A stretch of DNA of 64,000 bases from Ditylenchus dipsaci (GCA_004194705.1 SADC01000790.1:1-64000), one strand, 5' to 3'; positions 1 through 11,940 are shown, counted from the first letter of the stretch. Translations and numbers: made by a program. The notes: generated by a model not told the origin, from the letters alone.

Positions 1-80
1 TAGGACACCATCTGGTACCTCCACTAAATGGATATTCACCTACAGAATCCAAATTTTGAATTTCAGCTAAAAGTAATTAA

Positions 81-911
81 AGCCTCGTGTCCAATTAGCG
101 GATTTCCCTTTACTTTCACTCTTGCCTCTCACTCTCACTTTTCAGTGTGTGTCCAATTAGCGGACACTTATTTACTCTCACTTCACTCTCACTTGCACTC
201 CATTTTCGTGTGTCCAATTAGCGGAATTTTCGGATACTCAAACCAGCAACCTATACATCAATCCATAGAATCGCTCAGAACCACATCCAGAGTGGCCAAA
301 AGGCAAAAATAACTGGTTTGGGGTTTACTAAAAGGGCGTAAGTTTTTTGCAAAATTCGATGAGCGGATCAGAATTCCAGTCCGGTCGGCTTAATCGCCCA
401 GAATTCCAGATTTTTTGGTGGTTTGGAATGGTTCAGGGGTAAATTAGTGTAGAATTCTGGGCGATTAAGCCGATCGGACTGGAATTCTGATCCGCTCAAT
501 CGAATTTTTGCAATAAGTTTACCCCCTTTAGTAAACCCTATAAAAAACCAGTTATTTTTGCCTTTTGGCCCACTCTGGATGTGGTTCTGGCGATCCTAAT
601 AAGGGAGGGGTTTGGTGTAAGTGCCTTACGTATTTAGAAAGAGAGGTCGCTGGTTCGAAATCCGGGGTGCAAGAAAATAAAAAAAAATTAGAAAAAATTG
701 CCCTTCAGTCTGCCCTCAGTCTGCCTCTCAGTCTTTTTCAGTTTCATGTCTTTTAAAGTTGCCATTCACTCTCACTCTCAGTCTGTGAAGTGCACAGAGT
801 GAAAGTGAGAGTGAGGGTCAAAGTCAGAGTGAGAGTGAAAGGTTTTGTTATGTGTCCAATGAAGAGTGAAAGTGAGAGTGAAAGGAAAATCCGCTAATTG
901 GACACGAGGCT
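81..911. mobile_element. Foldback DNA element with TAA target duplication
   Basis: The ends are AGCCTCGTGTCCAATTAGCG on the left and its reverse complement on the right, flanked on both sides by TAA, a 3-bp duplication of the type made by PIF/Harbinger transposases. Behind each end the arm carries repeated CTCACTCTCACTTT-like blocks and further copies of GTCCAATTAGCGGA. The middle (about 298-570) is a second palindrome containing GATCAGAATTCCAGTCCG. At about 640-665 there is a GGTTCGAAATCC string resembling a tRNA B box. No transposase is visible, so it is non-autonomous. A truncated relative lies at 55395-55854. Confidence 0.7.
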
Positions 912-1007
912 TAAGAGTTCACATTTGAGAGACTGGACCTCAGCCCTAAGGGACGGAAATCGGAAATTTACGCATTGATCGTTTCCGCTGTAAACCCTAT
1001 TACAATA

Positions 1008-1195
1008 TGTTGTGGCGATGTGATCTTTGAATGGTATTTTGTCCTGCCACGATATATGGTGCAGTTGACTTGTCTGTTGTCTATAGGATAGTGAAGTGAT
1101 GGTATAGTTATCGTGTTGTAATTGTTGTTGTGTTATATAAAGTTATACTGTTTACTTCGTGTTCCGCGTCTGCCATATCATACAACGATACAACA
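1008..1195 (+). repeat. 5' LTR
   Basis: This is a 188-bp repeat matching 5791-5982 apart from one C/A substitution near the start and a short indel around the sequence TTGTCTATAGG. It begins TG and ends CA as LTRs do. A TATA-like TTATATAAAG at about 1133-1142 probably marks the U3 promoter. Confidence 0.93.
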
Positions 1196-1199
1196 TATT

Positions 1200-1212
1200 T
1201 GGCGCAGTCAGC
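1200..1212 (+). other. Primer binding site of the retrotransposon
   Basis: TGGCGCAGTC follows the left LTR after four bases. TGG at the start matches the CCA end of a tRNA, and the following bases resemble the serine-tRNA type primer site known from some gypsy elements. The tRNA identity is inferred, not tested. Confidence 0.6.
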
Positions 1213-1222
1213 AAAATTTAAA

Positions 1223-2245
1223 ATGGAACCTGCAGACATTAAACAGCTTCTCGAGCAAAATGCTCTTTTGATGAAAGCTCAAAGTGAGCAAAATGCTGTT
1301 ATATTAAAAACTTTCGGAACGCGATAAATTGGCCGGGGAAGCCGGTGTTAATTCAAATTCAGGTAGCAAAGAAATGCTCATGTCTTCGCTTGGATCTAGG
1401 ATGGAAGCTTTCCGCTACATGCCTGAGGATGATCTCACTTTCGAAAATGGTGGCTACGATATGGCTCAGTCATTGAAAAGGATGGTGCCGCTCTGCCTGA
1501 GGATGCAAAAGTCCGACTTCTGATTGGCAAGTTACAGGCTAGTGAGTTTAGTAGATTTTGTGATGCGGTAAAACCTAAAGGCCCCTACGAAAGCACTTTG
1601 CTAGAATGCCTCTCTACGTTGAAAACTCTATTTTCGAGCACAAAGTCCCTTTTCATGAAACGTTACGAATGTTTCCAACTCAAACAAAAAGTAGGTCAAG
1701 ACATCTTACAGTATGGAGCTATAGTCAATGGAAGTTGTGAGTCAGCCAAACCTCCAATAAATGGTAATGCACTCAAGTGCCTAGTATTTCTCTCCGGCTT
1801 GCACTCAGACTTCCATGAACTACGCATAAAGTGCTTGCAAAAATTGGAGACCGCTGAGAGTGAGAATAGAGATCTAAAGTTAGAAGAGTTACTGGAAGAG
1901 TGTAAGAAGCATTTAGCTTTGAAAGAAAATGTTCGTAGTTTAAATAAAGTTAACAGTTCAACACTCTCTCTACACAACGCTGTCGGTAACTCCAATGGTC
2001 GCAAGTACATTCCTAGAAATCCCATAAAGCCCGCCGGAGCTAAAAAAGCGTATCAACCAAACGTTCAGGAATTCGAATCCTGTTTTGCTCGTGGTGTTTG
2101 CTATAGGTGTGGTGATAAAGATCACTATGGAAATACCTGCCGATATAAAAATTCTACTTGCAATAAATGTGGCAGAATGGGTCACGCCGGCTTGGTATGT
2201 CAAAATAGACCAATCAGGGAGCTTTCCGTAATTCGACAAACATGA
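1223..2245 (+). pseudogene. gag: Retrotransposon gag, frameshifted
   Basis: The start at 1223 lies just after the primer site. The frame breaks at about 1325 and again around 1520-1600; the longest intact stretch is 1598-2245. Its end carries two CCHC zinc knuckles of the CX2CX4HX4C type, CYRCGDKDHYGNTC (about 2099-2140) and CNKCGRMGHAGLVC (about 2159-2200), which bind RNA during particle assembly. The knuckle cysteines and histidines are intact, but the broken frames rule out a normal product. Confidence 0.85.
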
Positions 2246-2285
2246 TCCATACTGAATTTTCTAATGTTCCTTTAAGGACATAAAT

Positions 2286-5200
2286 ATGGACATTTCGAAT
2301 ATTTCTCTGCAAACAGCTTCCTCTAATTTCGCAGACCCGTGGTACATTTCTCTCCAAATACAGGGTTCGCCTGTTAAATTGTTCGTTGATTCTGGTTCAT
2401 CAGCCACTCTCATTACAGAAAGTACGTGGCGTAAAATAGGAAAACCCTTTCTTGAACCGATTAAAGTGTTGGGCAAATCTTTACAGGACACACTTTTCAT
2501 GCTAGAGGCAAGTGTTCTCTTCACATTCAGTATCTTAACGAACCAGTTCAAAATCTCGAGTGTTACGTGGTTGACAATAATTATTTTGATCTTATGGCCG
2601 TCCTTGGTTACTTGCATTGGGCCTGGTCAATCGACTTTCTGACATCTGTTGTCTTAATAATGTCACCACACATCACAGCAAGATTTTGGACCCAAGTTCG
2701 GGTGGAGACTTTGATAAAACAAACCTAGTTCAAAAATTTCCAAAGCTTTTCAACGAGAATGTTCTAGGTCACTGTACTAAAGTCAGAGCGCGTTTGTATG
2801 TAAAATCTGAGGCTAAGCCTGTGTTCATGCCTAAAAGACCAGTCCCTCTAGGAGTTGAAGGTGACATTAATCGAGAGCTAGACCGTTTACTACAGTTAAA
2901 GGTCATTCATCCCATTGATTTTAGTGAGTGGGCAGCTCCGATTGTAGTGGTCAAAAAGAAAAGGTCAAGTTCGAGTTTGCGCAGACTTTTCTACGGGGCT
3001 TAACAATGTTCTCGAATTGAATAAGCACCCTTTACCTCTGCCCAGTGAAATTTTCTCAAAACTCAATAATTCTAAGTTCTTTTCTTGCTTAGACCTTTCC
3101 GATGCTTACTTCCAAATCGAGCTGGACACATACTCAAGAAGTTGTGTACCATTAATACGCATCGAGGACTTTTTCAATACGAGCGTTTACCCTTTGGTAT
3201 AAAATCTGCTCCTTCAATTTTTCAAAAGGTCATGGATCAAATGCTCGTTGATCTCAAATTTGCTTTCGCTTACTTGGATGATATAATGTTGCCAGTCCCA
3301 CAAAAGAGCAACATGCGAAAGATCTAAATTCTGTTCTTCAAAAAGTCGAATCCTTTGGTTTTGTTCTAAAACTTGAAAAGTGTAAATTCTTTCTTGAACA
3401 AATCAGTTACTTGGGACAAATAGTTGATTCGACCGGAATTAAACCAAACCCAAACAAGTTTGCAGCCATTAGGAACATGCCGATACCTCAAAATGTTTCA
3501 CAGGTGAGGGCTTTTCTTGGAGCCGTTAATTTTTACGGAAAGTACATAAAAGACATGAAGTCTCTTCGAGCTCCTTTAGATAAACTACTACAGAAGGATG
3601 TGCCTTTTGCTTGGTCGAAAGAATGTCAAAGTTCATTTGATAAGGCAAAAGATATCATCACCTCTGATTTACTTCTAGCTCATTTCGACCCTCTCAAACC
3701 TATTATTGTATCGGCGGATGCTTCTAAAGATGGTATTGGTGCAACGATTTCACATAAATTTCCGGACGGATCGATTAAGGTTGTAGAGCATGCATCTAGA
3801 ACTCTCAACGCTTCCCAAGTTCATTATAGTCAAATTGAAAAGGAAGGTTTAGCACTCATCTACGCTGTTAAAAAGTTCCATCGTTATCTCTTTGGACATA
3901 AATTCCTGTTACAGACAGATCATAAGCCCTACTCGCTATTTTCGGTTTTAAAAAAGGTGTACCTATCTACGCTGCGAGTAGACTCCAAAGATGGGCATTG
4001 ATTTTGAGTGCTTATAATTTTGAAATTCAATATATTCATACTGCTGATTTCGGACAAGTGGATGTCCTTTCTAGACTCGTAGCTGAGTACCCACGTGACG
4101 ATGAGGAATTTGTCATTTCACAATTGGAATTAGTGGAAGGCAGTACTGAACAATTTTTGATCCATCAGTTAGAAACTATTCCCGTCACTAGTCAAGAGAT
4201 AGCTGAAGCCACATCTTCTGATTTGTTACTGTCAGATGTTCTAAAATACATTCAAAGTGGTTGGCCTAAACATACTCAGCCGGGTCCCATTGCCTCATTT
4301 TATGCAAAAAGGAACTCTCTCTACGCAATCAAAGGTTGCTTACTCTTCGATGATAAAGTCATCATTCCTACTTCTCTGAGATCTCGAATCCTTAAAACTC
4401 TACATCTGGGCCATCCTGGCATTACGCGCATGAAAGCGCTCGCTAGAAATTATGTTTACTGGCCAGGTCTAGATTCTGACATTGAAACCACAGTAAAAGG
4501 TTGTGTCAATTGCTCAAACTTTGCGAAAAATCCAATTAAAAATTCTCTTCATCCGTGGCCAAAGTCAGGAAATCCTTGGGATAGAATCCATGTTGATTTC
4601 GCTGGACCTTTTCTGGGAGAGCACTTTTTGTGCATAGTTGATTCTTTCTCCAAATGGCCTGAAGTTTTTCGCATGCAAAATATCACTTCTAATTGCCTTA
4701 TTCGGGTATTAGATTCTCTATTTGCAAGATATGGTTATCCCAAAGTCATAGTGTCGGATAACGGTTCCCAATTCACTTCATTTGAATTTAAATCTTTTTG
4801 CAAAAACAAGGGAATTCAAGTTATTCATTCTCCGCCTTATCATCCACAAAGTAACGGACAAGCCGAGAGGTTCGTTGATACTTTTAAGCGGACTATTTCA
4901 AAAATTCGATCTTCAAGTTCTGTTAGTTTAGCTATTGTGGAGTATCTACGAACGTACCGTTCGACTCCAAATAGAACGATTCAGGGTAAAACACCTGCTG
5001 AATTATTCTTGGGCAGAACTCTTCGAACAGAAATTACTCTTGTTAAACCTACCGAGGCGTATCATCCCATCGAGGCTGATAAGTACAACTTATCTATGGA
5101 GCAAAATTTCAATAGGCATCATAACGCCCGCCCTCGGGTTTTCTTTAATTCATATAAAATCTACTTCCGAAAGTACCAAGGCCTGAAGTCATCTTGGAAA

Positions 5201-5472
5201 AGGGCGAAATCAAAGAGAAAGTGGGCAATACTCTCTACAAAGTGCTCTCAGATGCTGGTGTGCCTCATCTTCGTCATGCAAACCAGCTCCGTCCTCGCTT
5301 CTCCCTCAATGATCCGATGTTCAGCGTTGGTGGTGGTTGTGCCCAAATGAAGAATGCTCCTCCAGAAGTCAAAGAAGGTTGTCAAAGAAACAATTCTCCG
5401 GTAGTTAATATTTATCCATTAGCCCAACAGAACCCACTTAGAACTCTAATAGAATTCGCCAACCTCCTGTAA
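2286..5472 (+). pseudogene. pol: Retrotransposon pol (PR-RT-RNase H-INT), frameshifted
   Basis: Pieces in several frames together cover a Ty3/gypsy polyprotein. The aspartic protease has VDSGSSATLI (about 2380). Reverse transcriptase runs from about 2700 to 3400, including FSCLDLSDAYFQIELD and the YLDD active site. RNase H (about 3700-3950) includes SADASKDG and TDHKP. The integrase lies between 3998 and 5350, with an HHCC zinc site (HLGH…CVNC), DFAGPF, and SDNGSQFTS followed by the HPQSNGQAER region. Frame breaks lie near 2640, 2985, 3190, 3320-3400, 3990 and 5150. The element probably cannot make a full polyprotein, unless some breaks are assembly indels. Confidence 0.9.
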
Positions 5473-5790
5473 GGTTTATTTTTGACCCTACGAAGAAGCA
5501 GTACGCTACTCGTAGGCAGGCGCTTTAATAAGGGAGGGTGTGAGAGTTAGTGGTTCTTTCATTTCATTTTATTCATTCATGGCCCTGTCTCTTTACACTT
5601 CTTGCGGGAGGTTTGATAGGGGAGGTTCATCTTAGCGGGGTGTTCTCTCCGGATTCCTAGTAGCCCTGCGAACGGTTTCCACAGTCCGTTGAATTGAATA
5701 TGTGTTTTGTATTTTGACTACTCTCTCTGCGCTCTTCTCTATTTCTCTAAAATATAAATTCTCCTTGTGTCTCTTATCTAAGTGTGGGGG

Positions 5791-5982
5791 TGTTGTGGCG
5801 ATGTGATCTTTGAATGGTATTTTGTCCTGCAACGATATATGGTGCAGTTGACTTGTCTGTTGTGTCTAGATAGGATAGTGAAGTGATGGTATAGTTATCG
5901 TGTTGTAATTGTTGTTGTGTTATATAAAGTTATACTGTTTACTTCGTGTTCCGCGTCTGCCATATCATACAACGATACAACA
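5791..5982 (+). repeat. 3' LTR
   Basis: A 192-bp copy of the left LTR, preceded by the purine-rich stretch AGTGTGGGGG and followed by the CAATA target duplication. Confidence 0.93.
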
Positions 5983-5987
5983 CAATA

Positions 5988-6564
5988 CGCTGAACACGAT
6001 GGCGTCATCAGATTTTCTGCCTACATGGTCCATTTTCGAGATATGGACCTCGGAAGTTGGGTACTCGGGGAGGTTCCAAAATCCGTGGGTGTCTAGTATA
6101 TTTTTCTTTGCAGGAGGGTCATTTCTTCCTCACATCCCAACTCATTATATACCGTTAGATAGCTGAGAAAGTGAGCTTTCTAATAAGGTATAAACAATTG
6201 AGGTGTTCACTATTTTTTATTTAGATTATGAGCATTTGAATGCAAAAGAATCTATTTCAGCTTACAAAATGTTTCATCGACTTTTTCCCCGTACTGAACT
6301 ATTCCAAGCCAACACCGTGACAAAAAATATACGAAGAGATAACCCTTTTTCTAAGCTACAAAATGATCTAAAATAAGCTTGAAAAACGGGGTGTAGCAAT
6401 TTCCAAAATCTCGTTAAAAACATGGCGAGCACGCAAAATCCATTATTCATATCTTACCAAAATTCAAAATTTCATGAGCAAACCTGTAATTCTGACACCG
6501 AATTCGTTTTCAGCATGGTCGATTTGCCAGCAGTGTTGGAAATTTGAATAGAGATAGAAAAACG
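5988..6564. other. Non-coding stretch
   Basis: No gene is recognised. At about 6494-6527 there is one copy of a dispersed motif (GACACCGAATTCGTTTTCAG then CATGGTCGATTTG) seen again near 28804, 49270 and 49480. Confidence 0.5.
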
Positions 6565-6991
6565 GGTGTACGGTCAGTTCGAAACGGTGTCAGTTCGAAA
6601 CGGTCAGTTCGAAACGGTTTTTTTTTTAATTTTCATACTTTTTCAAACAAAAGTTTTTATTTCAGCAAACAAGTTTTTCTGACGTCCCGAGTAGTCGAAA
6701 TTCTCTCAGGAATCCAAATAAAGAAACAGAATTTCAAAAAAATGCTAGTGTGCTGAGATATGACTTGAAGTTAGAGTGCCAATATGCCACCTTTCAACTT
6801 TGGGTCATATCTCAGCACACAAGCATTTTTTTTGAAGTTCGGTTTCCTTATTTGAATTCCTGAGAGAATTTCGGCAACTTGGGGACGTCAGAAAAACTTT
6901 TTTGCTGAAATAAGAATTTTTGTTTGAAAAAGTATGAAAATTTTTAAAAAAACCGTTTCGAACTGACACCGTTTCGAACTGACCTAGCCCC
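6565..6991. mobile_element. Foldback MITE, 9-bp target duplication (copy 1)
   Basis: The ends are GGTGTACGGTCAGTTCGAAA and, on the right, a GTTTCGAACTGAC block followed by CTAGCCCC. AGAAAAACG is duplicated on both sides (6556-6564 and 6992-7000). The element is almost one long palindrome whose centre holds TCATATCTCAGCACACAAGC and its inverse. The GTCAGTTCGAAACG unit is repeated in tandem at the tips. A 9-bp duplication with tandem-repeat tips suggests a MULE-mobilised element. The second copy is at 15768-16164. Confidence 0.85.
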
Positions 6992-7125
6992 AGAAAAACG
7001 CCACCCAGCGGGATTCCGGGACGGGATTTTTTCACCTAGATTGAGACCGGGACCGGGATTTGTGAACCTACCCAGCGGGACCCCGTACGGGATCCCAGTA
7101 AAATGACCGGGATTTCAGTTGGCTT

Positions 7126-7389
7126 ACCGTATTCACTCTATTAACTCCCTATGGGGAGCTATTTTTCAACCCCAAAAAATCGGAAAATTTTGTGGTCGAT
7201 TTTGAGATTTTTGGGTGCTCAACCACAGTTTGAAAACTGAAATTCGGTAATCTCGTAGTAACTAGAAAACGCAAAAAACATACTTGCGAAATGTTTGCTT
7301 TATGCTGAGATGTGGGGTCCGTAGGGTGGGGACTTATTAGAGGGCGGGGAGTTAATAGAGTGAATAAATACGGTGATGTTAATACGGTA
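7126..7389. mobile_element. Palindromic MITE, mariner-like ends
   Basis: The ends ACCGTATTCACTCTATTAAC and their inverse surround a short palindrome containing GGGGAGTTAATAGAGTG. Related ACCGTATT…CTAATAGA ends recur near 13855, 25404, 31655 and 52147. A TA precedes the left end; the right boundary is uncertain because the tip ATACGGT occurs twice. Confidence 0.55.
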
Positions 7390-7965
7390 AAGTTAAAATA
7401 TACCTAAATTTTCAAAAATTTCAGCCTTTTTTAAGCAAAAATGCAACAATTTTACTGCGCAAGTCTCTTATACCGCAAGTCTCTTATACTTAACTAAATA
7501 TATTGATACACCGATGCTAGTATTTTTCAATAATGGCTGCCAGAGATGAGGTGCAAGAAATAAAATAGCTCTCGAAATAACATTACGCTCTCGAATTTGA
7601 CAATGGCTCAAATTGTTTTACCCCGTCAAATCGGGATGACATCAGACTGAGCCTTTCAAAATTCATTTTGTTGACAACTCAGACTTTTGAGTCAAAAGTT
7701 TTGACAATTCGGCTTTTCTAAATTCGAACTTCCAAAATTCGTCTTAAGACGATTCATTCGAATCATCATTCAAATTTTTGTTAGCTCATTTTAACCAGGA
7801 TTCATTCATTCTGGGTGGGGCTGCCCGTCGCCAAATGGTTAATTCGCCAACTTAATGTCACCAAATGACAGTTTCACCCGAATGGGCTAAAATTAAAAGT
7901 TATCCAAAAATAGACTACATTTTTTTCAGCCTGAAATTGAAACCGATCTGTTGACCAAAATTTCG
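7390..7965. other. Non-coding stretch
   Basis: AT-rich intergenic DNA; no gene or clear repeat boundary is seen. Confidence 0.4.
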
Positions 7966-10144
7966 GCACACCTAGAACTGGACAAAAGTATCTGGCAAAT
8001 AACAGAACTGGACAAAAAGTCATCTGACAATTAATTCAAATGAGAAACAATTGGTCTCGGTACGATTTGTTTCAGAAATAATTGTTTTTTTGACAAAACT
8101 ATTTCACAAAAAACTTTCTCGTAAATAATGGGTTGTATAGTTTTGTTTTCTCTTTCTATTATCTTACTTTCATACGTTAACCGGGTGTACAGTGCGTTTC
8201 ATAATTTTACAGGCACCCCCTTTTTAGGTGTTCAGTGACATTAAAAAAAAAATAAAAAAACCCGTTTTCACAAACAAGATAAGCATAGTCGATAACTTAG
8301 TAATTATGCAAAAATATTGGGGATGTTGGGTTATGAAAAAATATATGACCGAAAATTCAAATTTCCACCGTTTCATAATTTTACAGGCAGTTAGAGTAAA
8401 AAGCTGTATTCATAACATGATTCTTGTGTATTCTTAATTTTTACTGACTTTTTGTAAGCCCTCTTCCTTAGCTACAATTAGGTAGGTCAAACTTATTTTT
8501 TTGATTATTCTAGGAAAAGTTATGACTATCAACATAAAAGCGTCGATTCTAGTCAAAATAAAGAAAAATCTAAGGAAAATGACTGTTTGGCCACATAAAT
8601 AATAGCTTTTCTCAATACTTGTCGATGAAAAGATGACATCTATTGCACCATTCGAAAGCTCTTTGATTTATCTACAAAATAACATGTCGACTATTGTTTT
8701 ATAAAAATACAAGGCTGAGAAACAGACGGTTGAATTTAGACAAGACAAAAAGGCTAAAAATAAAGCAAAAACAGGGGCTTTTTGTCTTGTCTAAATTCAA
8801 CCGTCTGTTTCTCATTTCGAAGGTTGGTGTCTTACATATTGTTCTTCCGACGGTTTGTACTTATTTCAGGAAAAGTTTATCAACAGTCAGGACAGCCCGA
8901 TGAGGAAGGAATACAGCAGTGGCGATGCGTCAAAAAACTGGATGGTTGCAAAGCAGTGATCGAAACAAATCGGCAGAAAAGTTGCATTGCCAAAAGCGAA
9001 GGAGGCCATTCACACGTCACAGCTATGGTTGACCTGGATTTGAGGCATTCAAGGCAAAAATTCCGATACTCGCCTTTCAGGATCAGGTTGCATTATCACT
9101 TGTTTTCTATGGTTATTCTGGTATATTCAGTGCTTTTTAGGCCGCGCCTAGAGAGATTCATTCCAGGTTGGTCGAGCACTCTTCTGATGGCTAAGGGTTC
9201 GCGTAGATGTGCTAAACACTGCAAGTGTCATAAATTATCACCGCGAGGTTGGACTTTTTTCATCACTTATGGCCACATGCCGTGACGAATATTTATGCTT
9301 CAGAAGCGAGATGCAACGACAAATCCTGAGCATATGAATATCCCTTTGGAACTAAGAAAGTCCAAGGACAGTCCTTTCATCATTTTCGATAGTGGGCCAT
9401 CAAACAGAAGAATTATCATTTTTTACCCAACGGTTTACCCAAACCCAAGTTTTGGAAGTGGCTGCGTCAAATTAAAAAGGAGTGCAGCCTGAAAGAGGCC
9501 GAGCTAGTCTGTCTACAGAGTACTCCGAAGAAGCTGAAAAGTGTCGACAAGCGGATCGCATTGCAGAGAAAGCGTCTAGCAGAAGGCTACAGTCCGGCAG
9601 AAATCTTCAGTTATTTAAAGAATTAAGGAAATGTAACTGTTCTAGATTAGTCAAATGTGTTGATTTGCTGTTAAATATTTGGGCCTTGTTGAAAAGTAAA
9701 AAGTGAAAAAAGATTGGCTGTTTAATGTGATTTTACTTGGTAGGTAAGGTGTGTTTGGGTAGGTATGTTAATGTAGAGACGGAAAAGCAGATTTGGAGTT
9801 ACATATGTACATGTGGACGCTACCCATCAGTGGCTCTCCACTACTCGGTTTATGGTAGTGTATGGCCAGTTAGAGATGGCCATTTATAGATGGCCTTTGT
9901 AACGGCTAGTTGTAAATGGCCTACATCGGTGGTGTATTATGTCGAGTGTTCACTGTATTAGTTATTTTATTGTTCACTTTGTTGAGTGCGGAAAATATTG
10001 TTTCTAGAAACACTTAAGTACCAACTAATTATTTCTGAAACAAATCGTACCTAGACCAATTGTTTCTCATTTGAATTAATTGTCAGATGACTTTTTGTCC
10101 AGTTCTATTATTTGTCAGATACTTTTTGTCCAGTTCTAGTGTGC
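7966..10144 (+). mobile_element. MULE-type DNA transposon with FLYWCH transposase relic
   Basis: The termini are GCACACCTAGAACTGGACAA on the left and its near-complement on the right, flanked by an exact 10-bp duplication CAAAATTTCG (7956-7965 and 10145-10154). The arms, about 130 bp each, contain two spaced copies of AACTGGACAAAA followed by ATCTGACAATTAATTC. Mutator-like elements typically duplicate 8-11 bp. Inside is a FLYWCH finger plus a transposase-like tail. A perfect hairpin at 8714-8813 and a duplicated TTTCATAATTTTACAGGC (8200-8217 and 8371-8388) suggest further insertions. Confidence 0.85.
8870..9706 (+). pseudogene. FLYWCH-domain MULE transposase remnant
   Basis: The segment opens after an acceptor-like TTATTTCAG. 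It encodes a FLYWCH zinc finger whose C2H2 pattern is visible as WRC (about 8920), DGC and GGHSH (about 9005). FLYWCH fingers sit at the N-terminus of many animal MULE transposases. After a frame change, 9295-9492 encodes a PLELRKSKDSPFIIFDSG-like stretch resembling a region near the transposase core, and 9482-9706 a basic tail. The catalytic DDE segment cannot be assembled, so I call it a relic. It could be a short domesticated gene, but the element ends around it argue against that. Confidence 0.65.
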
Positions 10145-10149
10145 CAAAA

Positions 10150-11370
10150 TTTCGATTTCGCCCACCGAAACCTCGAAAACTAAGGTAGGTACCACTTGTT
10201 CAGGTGAATATCCATCCATATGACCCGGAAATTTTTTTACGTCAGAATCGAAACCAACTACCTTATCATACGTAAAATTGTGCGGCAAAACGAGTTTGAT
10301 ACTACCAAAACTACGAATTCACCCACCCAAACCCCGAAACCGGTGGTGGGTATCCCTAGGGTCAGATGGATATCCACCTGGATGGCCTAAAAAATAAAGT
10401 CAAATTTAAAAAAAAACACGATATCATATGTAAAAATGTGTAAGGAATTGGGGTTCTTGTTGGTTATCGGGACTACCTAGGTGACTACCGCCTTGTTATC
10501 GGGACTACCTACCCACATGTGTCACAAGGTAGTCCCGATAACCACAAGAACCGAATTGGGTTTGATAAGACCGAATTTGAGATTCCCCCTCTTGAAGGCT
10601 GAAACCTGGGCGGGTACGAGCTGGCCAGGTGGGTAGCCAGATGGATAGCCAAAAAAATAAAAATTTAGTCAAATCGAATAATAAACCATGCTATCGTATG
10701 TAAAATCGCGTTAAAAATTTGATTTGTTAAGACGAAATTAAGATTTTACTTAGGCGGAGGCCGATACCAAGGGTAGGTACTAAATGATCTACCTGGATAT
10801 CCACATGGATGGGCTAAAAAAATAAATTCTGTCCAAATTTAAAAAATCGATTATTTGAAAGTGAAATCGTGTGAAAAATTTAATTTGTAAATACTATAAT
10901 TGCATTTTTTGCCATTTAAATCTCAAAATAGTTGATGTTTTCTAGGGTAAGGCACACACCCACTTGGCTGGCCTTAAAACTCTTGATTTCTAGGTTTTAG
11001 TAGGCAAAATAGAAGTTTTGGTCAAACAAGACTTCTGACACGATTTCACATGTGATAGAATACTTTGTATTTGATTTGAAAAAAAAAATAACTTTTTCAG
11101 GCTATCCAGGTGGATATCCACCTGACCAGGTAGTATTAAGTTTGAATGGTGACTATAGTTAACATAATCACCTTAACCATGGTCACCTAGTACCCACCCA
11201 GGTTTTTTCTTTTAGGTGGGGAAAATCTCAAATATGGTCTTATCAAACACAATTCCTAGCACGATTTCGCGTATGACATCATGGATCGTTTTTGATTAAG
11301 ACCATCTTTTGATTTTTCAGTCCATCTAGGGCAATATTCACCTGGGTTCCAGACTGGAACTTCCAGTGCA
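10150..11370. repeat. Diverged satellite-like tandem array, about 165-bp units
   Basis: Units around 10205, 10368, 10628 and 10795, with looser ones near 11100 and 11330, share a CCTGGATATCCACCTGGATG-like block. After this come a poly-A/T stretch and a conserved TATCATATGTAAAA-type segment. Spacing is 163-167 bp except where a small hairpin is inserted at about 10448-10556, bounded by GAATTGGG repeats. Two more units occur at 44868-45075. Another palindrome, GGTGACTATAGTTAACATAATC-like, is shared with 11460-11520. Confidence 0.55.
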
Positions 11371-11399
11371 GAATCCGTTGGGAAAATTTGCCTTCGTCC

Positions 11400-11830
11400 C
11401 GCTGTTGTTTTTTACTGTAAAACAACTTGGTCCCCCCTGTCCATCATGGTTATGATAATATGGTGATTATGGTAATTATGGTGATTATAGTTAACATAAT
11501 CACCTTAACCATGGTCACCTTCAAAACAACACGACCAAGTTGTTTTTCAATAAAAAAGAACAAGAGGGACCAAGGAAAATTTGGCAACGGCTTCTGCACT
11601 AGGGCACCAAAATCGTTGAAAGAGTTCCCCACTTTTAAGTTTTAAGCATGACGAAAAGACACTCTATTAGTTTCAACACAACATATTCTTTCTCTTTCGG
11701 TAACAGTACCACATCTCAGCAACACAGCTCACTCAGAACTTAGTTTTTACACATATATTAAATCTATCGATCACAAGGGATTGACCTTGTTAATCCGCCT
11801 AAAGGAAGAAAACAGACAAAAATTTGGCAC
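11400..11830. other. Non-coding stretch with small palindromes
   Basis: The only structure is a pair of inverted ACCATGGTTA/TAACCATGGT segments and flanking AACAAGTTGG-type inverted ends (about 11420-11540). No gene is seen. Confidence 0.4.
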
Positions 11831-11940
11831 TATAGAACGCCACTGGCGCTGGCGCTGACGGCGGCGGCAATCTTCCGGCTTCTCAGCGCCGGCGGTGGCG
11901 GCGCCGCCGGCGGCGTTTTGGCGGCGCTGCAGGTATGGTG
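11830..11940. other. GC-rich island of GGCGCC-type repeats
   Basis: About 100 bp composed almost entirely of GGCGGC/GGCGCC strings, in sharp contrast to the AT-rich surroundings. It contains self-complementary blocks such as GGCGGCGCCGCCGGCGGC. No coding frame or promoter signature is convincing. Confidence 0.6.

Larger units (their letters stand above)
1008..5982 (+). mobile_element. Ty3/gypsy LTR retrotransposon, defective
   Basis: A complete element: two near-identical LTRs starting TGTTGTGGCG and ending ACAACA, a 5-bp target duplication CAATA at 1003-1007 and 5983-5987, a tRNA-type primer site after the left LTR, and a G-rich polypurine tract (5781-5790) before the right LTR. The internal order gag, protease, RT, RNase H, integrase is that of Ty3/gypsy elements. 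The integrase segment DFAGPF and the paired zinc knuckles resemble the Mag/K02A2.6-type lineage, which is my inference. The reading frame is interrupted many times although the LTRs differ at only a few positions. Confidence 0.95.

Noticed and set aside
8782..9285. A host FLYWCH zinc-finger gene
   Set aside because: It lies between inverted ends with an exact 10-bp target duplication and is followed by transposase-like fragments.
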